64,000 nucleotides of DNA, taken from positions 124,001-188,000 of the forward strand of contig JAWKKG010000008.1 in assembly GCA_041393395.1 (NCBI GenBank). Direction: 5' to 3'. The stretch comes from JAGQIB01 sp041393395 (GTDB taxonomy: Bacteria; ARS69). Both the position numbers and the translations under genes were made by a program. Below are positions 8,794 to 18,698 of this stretch, piece by piece. The notes under the pieces are model-generated. The model searched no databases and was not told the DNA's origin. It saw only the letters and a program-made list of their open reading frames with translations. Positions within the stretch are counted from its first letter, which is position 1; each line of letters begins with the position of its first letter.

Positions 8794-9386
8794 GCGCGCC
8801 CCGTGCCGCCGAAGACCTCGCGGCGGTTCTTGAACACGTAGTCGAGTCCGGACAGCAGCGTGACGGCCGCCGTGGCCACCATGGCGACGAAGAGCCACGT
8901 CGTGGCCGGCTCGCCGAACTGCTTCCAGTAGGTCGGGGATTCGTCGGCGGTGGCGCGGTAGGACATCAACGCGAGAAACAGCAGCACGACGACCATCTGC
9001 ACCGTGGTCTTCCACTTCGCGAACGGAGACGAGTGGATCACCACGCCCCGCCGGCCGACGTGCGAGCGCAGCCAGGTCACGAGCAGCTCGCGCCCGAGGA
9101 TCACGCCGACCATCCACCACTCCACGCCCGGCACGCGAATGAGCCGGAACCCGACGAACGCGGCCGCGACGAGGAGCTTGTCGGCGAGCGGATCCAGCAT
9201 GCGACCGAGCGGCGTGACGGTGTTCGTACGCCGAGCGAGCCAGCCGTCGATCCGGTCCGTGATCGCCGCGGCGACGAACACGGCCGACGCGAACCAGATC
9301 GCGGGCACGGACTCGCGCAGCAGCAGCCCGGCGAAAACCGGCGCGGCCACGAGCCGACCGACGGTGAGACGGGTCGCGAGAGTCAT
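8790..9386 (-). CDS. pgsA: CDP-diacylglycerol--glycerol-3-phosphate 3-phosphatidyltransferase
   Basis: 198 residues from an ATG that overlaps the recR stop by four bases. The CDP-alcohol phosphotransferase signature is complete: DG, AR, G and the two spaced Asp residues in the segment from DRIDGWLARR to GRMLDPLADK. It forms phosphatidylglycerophosphate from CDP-diacylglycerol and glycerol-3-phosphate at the inner membrane. Five to six hydrophobic helices are visible. It is followed at once by pgpA, which removes the phosphate. Confidence 0.93.
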   Translation of the reverse strand: MTLATRLTVGRLVAAPVFAGLLLRESVPAIWFASAVFVAAAITDRIDGWLARRTNTVTPLGRMLDPLADKLLVAAAFVGFRLIRVPGVEWWMVGVILGRELLVTWLRSHVGRRGVVIHSSPFAKWKTTVQMVVVLLFLALMSYRATADESPTYWKQFGEPATTWLFVAMVATAAVTLLSGLDYVFKNRREVFGGTGRA

Positions 9387-9982
9387 CCGTGCAGCCGCTC
9401 CCTTCCCTGGATCGCGCGCGACAGGGTGACCGTGTCCGCGAACTCCAGATCGCCTCCCACCGGAATCCCGCGGGCGATTCGCGAGACGATGCACCCCACG
9501 GGATCCAGCAGCTTCTGGAGATAGTACGCCGTCGCGTCGCCTTCCGTATCGGGGTTGAGCGCGAGAATCACCTCGCGCGGAGCGGATTCCCGCACGCGGG
9601 CGAGCAGCTCGCGGATCTTGAGATCGTCGGGGCCCACGCCGTCGAGCGGCGAGAGCACGCCGTGGAGGACGTGGTAGCGGCCGCGAAACTCCGAGGTGGC
9701 CTCGATCGCGAGGACGTCGGAGGGCTCCTCCACCACGCAGAGCAGCGCCTCGTCGCGTCGGGCGTCCCGACAGATCGCGCAGGGCGAGTCCTCGGTGACG
9801 TCCCAGCATGTGTCGCAGAAGCGGATCTTCCGCTTCACGTCGCGCAGGGCATCCGCGAATCGATCCACCCCGGCCTGGTCGGTCTTCAGGACCCAGAATG
9901 CCAGACGTCGCGCGGACTTCCGCCCGATCCCGGGCAGGCGCGCGAACTCCTCGACGAGACGGGCCAGCGCTTCCGGCTCCAC
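9383..9982 (-). CDS. recR: Recombination mediator RecR
   Basis: 199 residues, standard length. In order: helix-hairpin-helix LPGIGRKSARRLAF, a four-cysteine zinc finger (CDTC and CAIC), a Toprim domain with VVEEPSDVLAIE, and the C-terminal DTEGDATAYYL segment. RecR with RecO/RecF loads RecA onto SSB-coated gaps. The dnaX-ybaB-recR order is one of the most conserved in bacteria, and here pgsA follows with a four-base overlap. Confidence 0.96.
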   Translation of the reverse strand: MEPEALARLVEEFARLPGIGRKSARRLAFWVLKTDQAGVDRFADALRDVKRKIRFCDTCWDVTEDSPCAICRDARRDEALLCVVEEPSDVLAIEATSEFRGRYHVLHGVLSPLDGVGPDDLKIRELLARVRESAPREVILALNPDTEGDATAYYLQKLLDPVGCIVSRIARGIPVGGDLEFADTVTLSRAIQGRERLHG

Positions 9983-9989
9983 GGGCGGA

Positions 9990-10301
9990 TCAGATCATGC
10001 CGGGCGGCAGGCCGAGCGAGCCGGCCGCGCGCTGCATCTCCGCGGACGCCATCTCCGACGCGCGACGCTTCGCTTCGTTGATCGCCGCGACGATCAGGTC
10101 CTGCAGCATCTCGACGTCGTCCTTGTCCACGACCTCGGGGTCGAGCGTGATCGAATGGAGCGTGCCGTCTCCGGAGACGACGACCTTGACCATGCCGCCG
10201 CCGGCCGTGGCCTCCACCGTCTTGTTCGCGAGCTCGGCCTGGACCGCCTGCATCTGCTCCTGCGCCTTCTGGACCTGCTTCATCATTTTCTGGATGTTCA
10301 C
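9990..10301 (-). CDS. ybaB: YbaB/EbfC family nucleoid-associated protein
   Basis: 103 residues. The N-terminal part is a methionine/glutamine-rich helix (MKQVQKAQEQMQ), followed by the small beta-sheet core with GGGMVKVVVSGDG and a second helix, exactly the YbaB/EbfC fold and length. These dimers bind DNA as tweezers and help shape the nucleoid. The gene lies 3 bp after dnaX and 7 bp before recR, the usual operon. Confidence 0.93.
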   Translation of the reverse strand: MNIQKMMKQVQKAQEQMQAVQAELANKTVEATAGGGMVKVVVSGDGTLHSITLDPEVVDKDDVEMLQDLIVAAINEAKRRASEMASAEMQRAAGSLGLPPGMI

Positions 10302-10304
10302 GCT

Positions 10305-12218
<1,914 letters not shown>

Positions 12219-12265
12219 CGCGGCGCGTGCTCCCTTCTCACCGGTTGTCGCGCCGGACAGTCAGG

Positions 12266-12396
12266 TGCCTCCGCGAGGCGCCGGCCAGGCACCCCGACGC
12301 ACCCGGGAGCCACCGCTTAGCGCTGCTGCCTTCCGGCCCTGACGCGGTTCACGAGTCCCCGTTGCCCGGGACCCGGCACGGCGCCTCTCGGAGGTT
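12266..12396 (-). ncRNA. ffs: Signal recognition particle RNA (4.5S type)
   Basis: On the minus strand the segment contains the near-invariant SRP helix 8 core: GTCAGGGCCGGAAGGCAGCA with its GGAA tetraloop, followed by the asymmetric loop CAGCGCTAAG. The two ends pair as an almost perfect 15-bp helix (12268-12283 with 12379-12394), defining a rod of about 125-130 nt with no Alu domain visible. The RNA binds the M domain of Ffh, encoded at 39127-40467. Location just upstream of dnaX is common. Ends are estimated from the terminal helix. Confidence 0.9.
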
Positions 12397-12423
12397 GCGG
12401 TCGCCGCCGCGACCGGAGAAGAA

Positions 12424-12499
12424 TGGTGGAGATGAGCGGGATCGAACCGCCGACCTCCTCGTTGCGAACGAGGCGCTCTCCCAGCTGAGCTACATCCCC
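12424..12499 (-). tRNA. tRNA-Ala (anticodon CGC)
   Basis: 76 nt including an encoded CCA. The acceptor is GGGGATG/CATCTCC, which contains the G3:U70 wobble pair that marks alanine identity. The anticodon loop is TTCGCAA, so the anticodon is CGC and reads GCG. It lies 27 bp upstream of the SRP RNA and may share a transcript with it. A possible promoter (AAGACA, 18 bp, TAGATT on the minus strand) lies just upstream. Confidence 0.95.
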
Positions 12500-12636
12500 A
12501 CCTTGTTCCGACTGCCACGGTCTCGCGACCGTCGACGGCGCGAATCTACACCCGAACGGGTTCGATGTCTTGCGCCGTGTTGCGCGCTTCCGGGAGCTCC
12601 GGCTCGGAACGCCGGATTCCGGAAACGTCGCGTGAG

Positions 12637-12726
12637 TGGCGGAGAGAGAGGGATTCGAACCCTCGGAACCGTTTCCGGCTCACGCGATTTCCAGTCGCGC
12701 CGATTCAACCACTCTCGCATCTCTCC
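12637..12726 (-). tRNA. tRNA-Ser (anticodon GGA)
   Basis: 90 nt with CCA, long variable arm and G73, as expected for serine tRNAs. The anticodon stem CGCGA/TCGCG encloses the loop CTGGAAA, anticodon GGA (UCU/UCC codons). It is separated by 41 bp from the next serine tRNA upstream and belongs to a group of four serine isoacceptors in this region. Confidence 0.95.
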
Positions 12727-12767
12727 GAACGGCCTTCGCCCCGACGACCGGGCGGGACCGCGAATCC

Positions 12768-12857
12768 TGGCGGAGAGGGAGGGATTCGAACCCTCGGAAC
12801 CCTTGCGGGTTCAACGGTTTTCGAGACCGCCCCATTCAACCGCTCTGGCACCTCTCC
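12768..12857 (-). tRNA. tRNA-Ser (anticodon CGA)
   Basis: 90 nt with CCA and long variable arm. The anticodon loop is CTCGAAA, anticodon CGA, reading UCG. It starts 9 bp after the tadA stop codon, so it may be processed from the tadA transcript. Its 3' 29 bases (12768-12796) are identical to those of tRNA-Ser(GCT) at 18350-18378. Confidence 0.95.
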
Positions 12858-12866
12858 CAGGGATCG

Positions 12867-13385
12867 TCATTCACTTCCGCCGTCGCCGGACGCTTCACCA
12901 CCGCGGCGGCGCGCGAACCACTCCGACAGGAGAAGCGAGCAACGATCCTGCAGCACCCCGGGGCGGACCCGGACCTCACCGAGAATGCCGGCCCCCGGAA
13001 CGTCGAATTGGGAGCCCATGGCTCCCAATCGCGAATCCCAGGCCCCGAACACCACCCGCGCGAGTCTCGCGAGCACGATCGCCCCGGCGCACATGGGACA
13101 GGGCTCCAACGTGACGTAGAGCGTGTCCCCATCCAGGCGGGCGGATCCGGTCTCGACACGAGCTGCGGAGATGGCCTCCATCTCGGCGTGAGCCGTGGGA
13201 TCGGCTCGCTCGCGCATCCGGTTCCGTCCGCGGCCGACCACCCGGCCCGCTCGAACGATCACGGCTCCGACGGGCACTTCGCCGGCGCGTCCCGCTTCCT
13301 CCGCGAGCGCCACCGCCGCCTCCATCCAGGTCTCGTCCGATGGCGAACCGTGGATGGGGAACCCTCCGAAACCGCTCCAAGGCAC
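12867..13385 (-). CDS. tadA: tRNA adenosine(34) deaminase
   Basis: About 172 residues. The cytidine-deaminase-fold zinc motifs are HAE (in PTAHAEMEAI) and PCPMC. TadA converts A34 to inosine in tRNA-Arg(ACG); that tRNA is encoded at 18138-18214 on the same strand. A start upstream of the conserved ETWM segment is needed to match the family, and the best candidate is GTG 13385. A strong promoter (13391-13420) would begin transcription at about that base, so the mRNA may be leaderless. ATG 13325 is the alternative but would cut the first helix. The C-terminal tail is long and glycine/arginine-rich. Confidence 0.88.
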   Translation of the reverse strand: MPWSGFGGFPIHGSPSDETWMEAAVALAEEAGRAGEVPVGAVIVRAGRVVGRGRNRMRERADPTAHAEMEAISAARVETGSARLDGDTLYVTLEPCPMCAGAIVLARLARVVFGAWDSRLGAMGSQFDVPGAGILGEVRVRPGVLQDRCSLLLSEWFARRRGGEASGDGGSE

Positions 13386-13390
13386 CCGAG

Positions 13391-13420
13391 AAAGTACGGG
13401 AGGGCTCGGGGACCTGTCAA
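13391..13420 (-). promoter_or_regulatory. Sigma-70-type promoter for tadA
   Basis: On the minus strand a perfect TTGACA (13415-13420) lies 18 bp from TACTTT (13391-13396). The predicted first transcribed base falls around 13385-13383, which coincides with the GTG proposed as the tadA start. Reading downstream, the promoter would also serve the two serine tRNAs, tRNA-Ala and the SRP RNA. Confidence 0.7.
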
Positions 13421-13444
13421 GAATCGCGGGGGATCCGCCCCGTG

Positions 13445-15610
13445 TCACGGCTCGTCCGAGGAGTCGTCGCCGGTCCCGTCGTCCGTCCCGTCGTCGTCCG
13501 CGAGATCCTCGTCCTCCGCCTCGCTCGCGGGCGAACCCTCCGCCGGGCCCAGAACCTCCTCCAGTGCCCGCTCCACGTCGGGGGCCCCGGGCTTGAGCTC
13601 CCGGGCCCGGGCAGCCAGACGCGCCGCTTCGTCGAGATCTCCGGCGGCTGCGCGAGCGCGGAGCAGGGCGACCACGTTCGCGACCTCGTCGGGCGCGCGC
13701 TCGTAGGCGATCTCGGCTTCGCGCGTGCCGTCTTCCACCAGCCCGGCTTCGAGGTACGCCACGGCGAGGTTGCGTCGGATCGTGGTCTCCGGGCCGTACC
13801 CGAGCGTCAACGCGCGCCGCAGCACGAGGATCGCGTCGTCGAATCGCCCGACCGTGAGGTAGGCGGCGCCGGCGGAGAGCAGCGCGCCGCGGTGATCCGG
13901 ATCTCTCGACAGGACCTCCTCGAAGCGTCGGATCGCCTCGCGCCAGTCTCCCTGCTGCGCGGCGAGGATGCCGAGGTTGCTGTGCACGGCCACCGCGTAG
14001 TCCGGCGCGATGCGCAACGTCTCGCGGTAGGCGTCGCGCGCCTCGTCGAGTCGGCCCGTCCGCGCGAGCGTGTTGCCGAGGTTCAACCACGCGCGCGGAT
14101 CGGGCACGCCCGACGCGATCGTGGCGCGATACTCCTCGATCGCGCGATCGTAGTTCTGCTCCTGTTCGTACAGGACCGCCAGGTTGTAGCGATGGAACGG
14201 CGCGTCGCGGTCGGTGGTCACGTCGGCGAGCCCCGTCGCAGTGACGAAGCGCGGATTCGTGATCAGGAATGCCGCCACGAGACCGGCGAGTGTGAACGCG
14301 AACCGTCGCGGTCGCTCCACCGCGTGGCGCATGGCCCGGAAGAACTGCAGGATCCCGGCGCCGACGAACGGCAGCATCCAGGCGATCGCGGGCTGCCGAT
14401 ACCGGGCGCACACGAAGAAAGCCACGATCGCCGCCGCGTAGGCGAGCAGCCACGCGAAGAGAAGCAGGCGCGGGCGCGTCCCGATTCCGGGCACGAACAG
14501 ACCGAGCAGCCCGAAGGGAGCGAGGATCGACCACTGCACCAGGAAACCGCGAAGGATCGGCGTGAAACGTCTCGCCTGGTCGCGGAGGTCGCGGTTGTTG
14601 CTGATCTCGTACCCGTTCAGGAAGTACAGCACCTTTCGCCCGAGGAGCACGGCGGCCTCCTTCGGATGATCATGCATCCATGCGAGCCCCTGCCCCATCC
14701 AGTAGCGATGGATCTCCCCCGGAGTCGGCGGATGCCCGAGGGCGCGAGCGGCAAGCGTCTCCGCCGCGATCTCGATCGTGTCGCGGTACTCGGAGTCGGA
14801 CCGGAGTGTCTGATCGGCTTCCGCGAGGCCGGGGGCGAGCGCCGACTTGCCGTCCGCTTCCGGATTGTTGCCGACGAAGAAGTTGATCCCGCCCTGTGTC
14901 GCGAGCAGTACCGGTTCCCCGCCCGCCAGGAAGTTCCGCGCAGTCACCGCAAGTACCGGCACCGACGTCGCGAGGGTGAGGACGACGGCGGCGAGCAAAC
15001 GTCGGCGCGACCGGAACAGGATCCACAGGAACGCGGCCGGCGCGACCGCGAGAGCCGTCGCGTGGATCGTGGACGCGACTCCCAGGGCGAGACCGCCCGC
15101 CGCCGTCCAGCGCACCGAGTCCCGCGCGTCGCCCTCGAGCAACAACCAAGCCGCGAGCGTGCCGAGAAACGTCCCGAGCGCGGTGGTGAGGATCTCGCCC
15201 TCGAAGTACACGAACATGCCGTACGTCGCCGCGAGCACGGCGGTGACGGCCGCCACCGCCTCCCCGTGCGTGCGGCGCGCGATCGCCCAGCAGATCGGAA
15301 CGTGGACGAGCCCGAGGAGCCACTGCACGACCCGCACGACGTCCACGTGCGCGCCGAACACGCGGTACAGCCCCGCGAGGAAGAACGGGTAGCCGGGCGG
15401 GCGGAAATAGGCGCGGCCGGGATCGAGCTCCCCTCCGCCGAGGATCAGCCGCGCCGCGCCGTCGTACCACTGGGCGTCCAGGATGAGGTGTCGGCCGAAC
15501 GGCGAGAGGATCAGTTCGCGGAAGTACTCGATCCGCAGCAGCAGTCCAACGAACAGCGCGATCCCGAGCACGATCCGGGATCGTCGACGCACGACCTCGT
15601 CACTGGACAT
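13445..15610 (-). CDS. GT-C membrane glycosyltransferase with C-terminal TPR domain
   Basis: 721 residues. The first 430 hold about ten hydrophobic segments with the GT-C/ArnT-PMT pattern: an acidic site in the first outer loop (LDAQWYD), a YFRPPGYP motif and a later FFVCARYRQP motif. Such enzymes move a sugar from a polyprenyl-phosphate donor on the periplasmic face of the inner membrane. Residues about 440-690 form TPR repeats, probably periplasmic, and the C-terminus is a strongly acidic Asp/Glu tail. A paralogue with the same order and motifs is at 25460-27574. It overlaps the AlkP-superfamily gene by 11 bp and is the last gene of a three-gene set. Acceptor and donor are unknown. Confidence 0.75.
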   Translation of the reverse strand: MSSDEVVRRRSRIVLGIALFVGLLLRIEYFRELILSPFGRHLILDAQWYDGAARLILGGGELDPGRAYFRPPGYPFFLAGLYRVFGAHVDVVRVVQWLLGLVHVPICWAIARRTHGEAVAAVTAVLAATYGMFVYFEGEILTTALGTFLGTLAAWLLLEGDARDSVRWTAAGGLALGVASTIHATALAVAPAAFLWILFRSRRRLLAAVVLTLATSVPVLAVTARNFLAGGEPVLLATQGGINFFVGNNPEADGKSALAPGLAEADQTLRSDSEYRDTIEIAAETLAARALGHPPTPGEIHRYWMGQGLAWMHDHPKEAAVLLGRKVLYFLNGYEISNNRDLRDQARRFTPILRGFLVQWSILAPFGLLGLFVPGIGTRPRLLLFAWLLAYAAAIVAFFVCARYRQPAIAWMLPFVGAGILQFFRAMRHAVERPRRFAFTLAGLVAAFLITNPRFVTATGLADVTTDRDAPFHRYNLAVLYEQEQNYDRAIEEYRATIASGVPDPRAWLNLGNTLARTGRLDEARDAYRETLRIAPDYAVAVHSNLGILAAQQGDWREAIRRFEEVLSRDPDHRGALLSAGAAYLTVGRFDDAILVLRRALTLGYGPETTIRRNLAVAYLEAGLVEDGTREAEIAYERAPDEVANVVALLRARAAAGDLDEAARLAARARELKPGAPDVERALEEVLGPAEGSPASEAEDEDLADDDGTDDGTGDDSSDEP

Positions 15611-17186
15611 AGCTGAGTGACTCGAGCGTCTCGCGATCCTCGTCGGAGAGGAACGATTCGTCCGGGGGGATCACCGCGAGCCGCCCCGGATCCACGCGCG
15701 GCGGCCGGGCGGCCAGCGAGTCCGGGCGAACGACGGAGTCCGGCACCTCGCCGTCCAGATCGGACGGTTCCGCGGAATCGAAGAGCCAGTAGAGGATCGG
15801 CGCGACGTCGAGGATCGAAAGCGTATCCCTGCCCGACGCCTGCGCGAACCGCGGCCCCGACGCGACGAAGATCCCGGTCGGTCGGTGGAACCCCGAGAAC
15901 GAATAGCTCGGCAGACCGAACACGTCATTCTGGTCCGGGGATCCGTCCTGGGGGCGACGCCCCACGAACAGCCCGGGGGCCTCCTGGAACAGCACGTCCG
16001 GCGCATTCTCGGTGTACGGCCCGTGGAATACCTCTTCGCGTGTCATCACGCGCTCGGCGAATCTCTCGCCCGTGTCCGGATCCCGCAGCTGCTCGAGTCC
16101 GTGTCGCACCCGACGGGCGACGTCTTCGGCCTCCGCTCCGGGGTGAATCGCGCCGCGGAAGTCGCGTCCCTTCTCGTTCACGCGCACGAGTCCCGAGAAC
16201 GGCCCGGGCGGAAACGCCTCGATCTCCGCGCCGGACGCCGGCGACCCGAGGAAGCCCTTCTCTTTCATCCAGTTGAAGAGGCGCAGCTCCCGGTAGATCG
16301 GTCCCATCCCGTGATCGGACATCACGAGCACGTCCACGTCGGGACCGGCCGCGGCCACGAGGCGGCCGATCTCCTCGTCGGCGCGCACGAACATGTCTCG
16401 GATGGCCGTTCCGTACTGCTGCGCGAGCTCGGGGTCGTACTCCGGATGATCCTCATCCGCGAACTTCCAGTAGAAGTGCATGACCTTGTCCGTGCCGGTG
16501 AAGACGATCCAGAACAGATCCCAGGGCTTCTCCGCCATGAGCTGCTCCGCCACCTGCGCCTGCCGGTCGAACGTCGAGCGGAAGTGAGCGAGCAGTTGCC
16601 CCTCGTGCCCGGCCCGGATGCTCTCCCCGAACAGGTCCAGCGGGTAGGGCTGGATCTCCGACTCGAGCGCCGACGGATACGTGTACCCGGAGGTCGCCGC
16701 ACCGAACGGGAATCCCGAGATGAAGAAGCCATCCACGCGATCCGGCGGGAACGTCATCGGGATGTTCATGAGCGCGGTGCGCCAGCCGTCCTGGTTGAGG
16801 AAGTGCCAGACGGGATGGGCGCGTCGATCCAGTGCGGACGTGAGGAGCGGCTGCGGGCCGGTCTTCGACAGGTGGAAGAAATCGAAGATGTTGTGCTTCC
16901 CCGGGTTCACCCCGGTCGTCGCCGACGTCCACGCGGGCGGGCTGATCGCGGGCACGATCGTCTGGAGCACGTGGCTCGATCCCGCGGCCTGGAGCCGCGC
17001 GAGGTTCGGCATCAAACCCTCGCGCAGAAGCGGATCGACGACGTCGAACGTCGCGCCGTCCAGACCGATCACGAGAACCCGGTGCTCCGGCTTCCGGTCA
17101 CAACCGCCGAGCATCGCGGCGAGCGCGAGCGCGAGCGACAGACCGATCGCCGCGCGCAGCTCAGTTCCCCCCGGCGGGCGCACCAC
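15600..17186 (-). CDS. AlkP-superfamily phosphodiesterase/phosphotransferase lipoprotein
   Basis: 528 residues with a signal peptide and lipobox LGGC (Cys about 29). The catalytic domain follows: VIGLDGATFD (metal Asp), PPAWTSATTG (probable Thr nucleophile), MSDHGMGP (Asp-His metal pair) and a late GFHRPTG histidine, matching type I phosphodiesterase/nucleotide pyrophosphatase-like proteins. It is presumably anchored in a membrane facing the periplasm or cell surface. Substrate unknown; members act on nucleotides, phospholipids or glycan phosphodiesters. It overlaps both neighbours (beta-helix protein and glycosyltransferase), suggesting a common job in surface-glycan processing. Start uncertain: GTG 17186 or 17183, both without a clear ribosome binding site. 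Confidence 0.75.
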   Translation of the reverse strand: MVRPPGGTELRAAIGLSLALALAAMLGGCDRKPEHRVLVIGLDGATFDVVDPLLREGLMPNLARLQAAGSSHVLQTIVPAISPPAWTSATTGVNPGKHNIFDFFHLSKTGPQPLLTSALDRRAHPVWHFLNQDGWRTALMNIPMTFPPDRVDGFFISGFPFGAATSGYTYPSALESEIQPYPLDLFGESIRAGHEGQLLAHFRSTFDRQAQVAEQLMAEKPWDLFWIVFTGTDKVMHFYWKFADEDHPEYDPELAQQYGTAIRDMFVRADEEIGRLVAAAGPDVDVLVMSDHGMGPIYRELRLFNWMKEKGFLGSPASGAEIEAFPPGPFSGLVRVNEKGRDFRGAIHPGAEAEDVARRVRHGLEQLRDPDTGERFAERVMTREEVFHGPYTENAPDVLFQEAPGLFVGRRPQDGSPDQNDVFGLPSYSFSGFHRPTGIFVASGPRFAQASGRDTLSILDVAPILYWLFDSAEPSDLDGEVPDSVVRPDSLAARPPRVDPGRLAVIPPDESFLSDEDRETLESLSYVQ

Positions 17187-18060
17187 ACTTGCGGAGCGAG
17201 CGCGTTCCAGACTCGTCCACCCAGGGAGCGTATTCGACCGGCCCCTGGAACATGGAGCTGTCCGGGCAATCGGTGCCCCAGAAATTGAACGGCACCTCGA
17301 GGGTCATCGGCTGCATCGTGCGTACCGCGTTGCGCGTGATGTACGCCGTGTTCTTGACGGCGACCGCCGCGTTGTTCCAGACCCGGTTCGCCGAAGCGAT
17401 ACTGCCGCCGATCGCCGGCTGAGAGTGGTCCGACACCTGGATGCCGTACGAATTGCGCGTGATCGTGTTCCGGAGGATTCGCGACCGCGAAGACACGACG
17501 TTGATCGCCGTGAGACAGAGCTGGATGTCGTTCTCCAGCACGACCCCTTCCGACTCGTAGAGATAGACGCCGTTCTGACAATCGCGGATCGTGCAGTTCT
17601 CGATCCGAGGCTTCGAGTACAGCGCGCGCACGCCGCTCCAGCCGTTCTTGATCACGCAGTGACGAATGGTGAGGCTCGACTCTTCGAGATACGCGACGCC
17701 TTCCGAGGCCTTGATGCCGTCGAGGGTGAAGCCCTCGATCACCGCGGTGCTGTCCACGCCCTCGGCCTTCACGACCCAGAAGCGACCGTTTCGCAGGATG
17801 GTGTCCTCGGGACCCTTTTCCGACATGAGCGTGATCCCGCTCCGCAGGACGAGACGGTCGTAGGTCCCCGGCGCTACGAGCACCGTGTCGCCGTAGGCGG
17901 CGGAGTCCAGCGCGTCCTGGATCGCGACCCACTCGGAGGCCGCCCAGGTCTTCGCTCCCGCGGGAGCCGACCCGATCAGCGTGAGCGAGAACAGCGCGGG
18001 AAAGACGAAGCCCCGGAACCCCGGACGGGGACGGGTGGCACGGGTGGAAGCCAAGTGCAT
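17161..18060 (-). CDS. Secreted right-handed beta-helix repeat protein
   Basis: 299 residues from ATG 18060, preceded by GAGGAGAA. An N-terminal signal peptide ends near AGAKTWA. The mature part starts with an IQDALDSAAYGDTVLVAPGTY segment typical of pectate-lyase-like/NosD folds, followed by about eight short parallel-beta-helix turns rich in isolated Asn/Ile steps (NTITRNSYGIQV, NTAYITRNAV). No catalytic residues recognised. It probably is an envelope or extracellular carbohydrate-binding protein. A relative with the same architecture is at 24214-25254. It is the first gene of a set with the AlkP-superfamily lipoprotein and the TPR glycosyltransferase. Confidence 0.7.
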   Translation of the reverse strand: MHLASTRATRPRPGFRGFVFPALFSLTLIGSAPAGAKTWAASEWVAIQDALDSAAYGDTVLVAPGTYDRLVLRSGITLMSEKGPEDTILRNGRFWVVKAEGVDSTAVIEGFTLDGIKASEGVAYLEESSLTIRHCVIKNGWSGVRALYSKPRIENCTIRDCQNGVYLYESEGVVLENDIQLCLTAINVVSSRSRILRNTITRNSYGIQVSDHSQPAIGGSIASANRVWNNAAVAVKNTAYITRNAVRTMQPMTLEVPFNFWGTDCPDSSMFQGPVEYAPWVDESGTRSLRKCGAPAGGN

Positions 18061-18137
18061 GGTGTTCTCCTCGAGGGAGCGGTCCCAGGGACGGCAGGAC
18101 CGGGGTGCTCTTCGACCCCGGAGACGAGAGAAACGGC

Positions 18138-18214
18138 TGGCGCGCCCAGGAGGACTCGAACCCCCAACCTTTTGGTCCGTAGCCAAACGCTCTATCCGAT
18201 TGAGCTATGGGCGC
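18138..18214 (-). tRNA. tRNA-Arg (anticodon ACG)
   Basis: 77 nt with CCA. The acceptor stem is GCGCCCA/TGGGCGC and the anticodon loop is CTACGGA, anticodon ACG. A34 of this tRNA is the canonical substrate of TadA, which is encoded 4.8 kb downstream on the same strand. Confidence 0.95.
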
Positions 18215-18349
18215 GAAGCCAGATCCGATGTGTCGTGCCGGGTCTCTCGTACCGCTCGGCGCCTCCGGTCACTCGCCCGATTGCTCGGAACGCCCGGAAT
18301 CGCCGCACTTCCCTCGAGACGAAGCCGTTGTCGGCTGCCGTCAAATCCG

Positions 18350-18441
18350 TGGCGGAGAGGGAGGGATTCGAACCCTCGAGGAAGATTTCTCTCCCCAACC
18401 GCTTAGCAGGCGGCCCGATTCAGCCACTCTCGCACCTCTCC
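18350..18441 (-). tRNA. tRNA-Ser (anticodon GCT)
   Basis: 92 nt with CCA and long variable arm. The anticodon stem GCCGC/GCGGT encloses the loop CTGCTAA, anticodon GCT, reading AGU/AGC. Its 3' end is identical over 29 bases to tRNA-Ser(CGA) at 12768-12796. Confidence 0.95.
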
Positions 18442-18573
18442 GAACGGGCCTCGCGTCGCCGGAAGAGTCGACCGAGCGCCGTTCCGGCACGCGGGACACT
18501 CCCCCGAGGATCGCTCCAGCCTACTCGCTCCGGTTCGGAGAGTCCGTGGGCCTCCTTCCGCCTCCGTGGTCGG

Positions 18574-18661
18574 TGGCGGAGGGAGTAGGATTCGAACCCA
18601 CGGAGCCTCGCGGCTCAACGGTTTTCAAGACCGCCGCCATCGACCACTCGGCCATCCCTCC
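18574..18661 (-). tRNA. tRNA-Ser (anticodon TGA)
   Basis: 88 nt with CCA and long variable arm. The anticodon loop is CTTGAAA, anticodon TGA, reading UCA and probably other UCN codons. It begins 37 bp after the mnmA stop codon and may be cut from the same transcript. Confidence 0.95.
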
Positions 18662-18698
18662 TCCGGAGCCGAGCAGTTTACCGACCCGGGATCCCGTG

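Noticed and set aside
8317..9120. Upstream in-frame extensions of pgpA, pgsA, cinA, ruvC, rsmB and yraN
   Set aside because: The extensions are shadows of the preceding gene; starts with four-base overlaps or a Shine-Dalgarno give family-normal lengths.
12797..18349. Genomic island integrated at tRNA-Ser
   Set aside because: The 29-bp repeats exist, but there is no integrase, no base-composition change, and the block includes the housekeeping gene tadA; kept only as a recombination finding.
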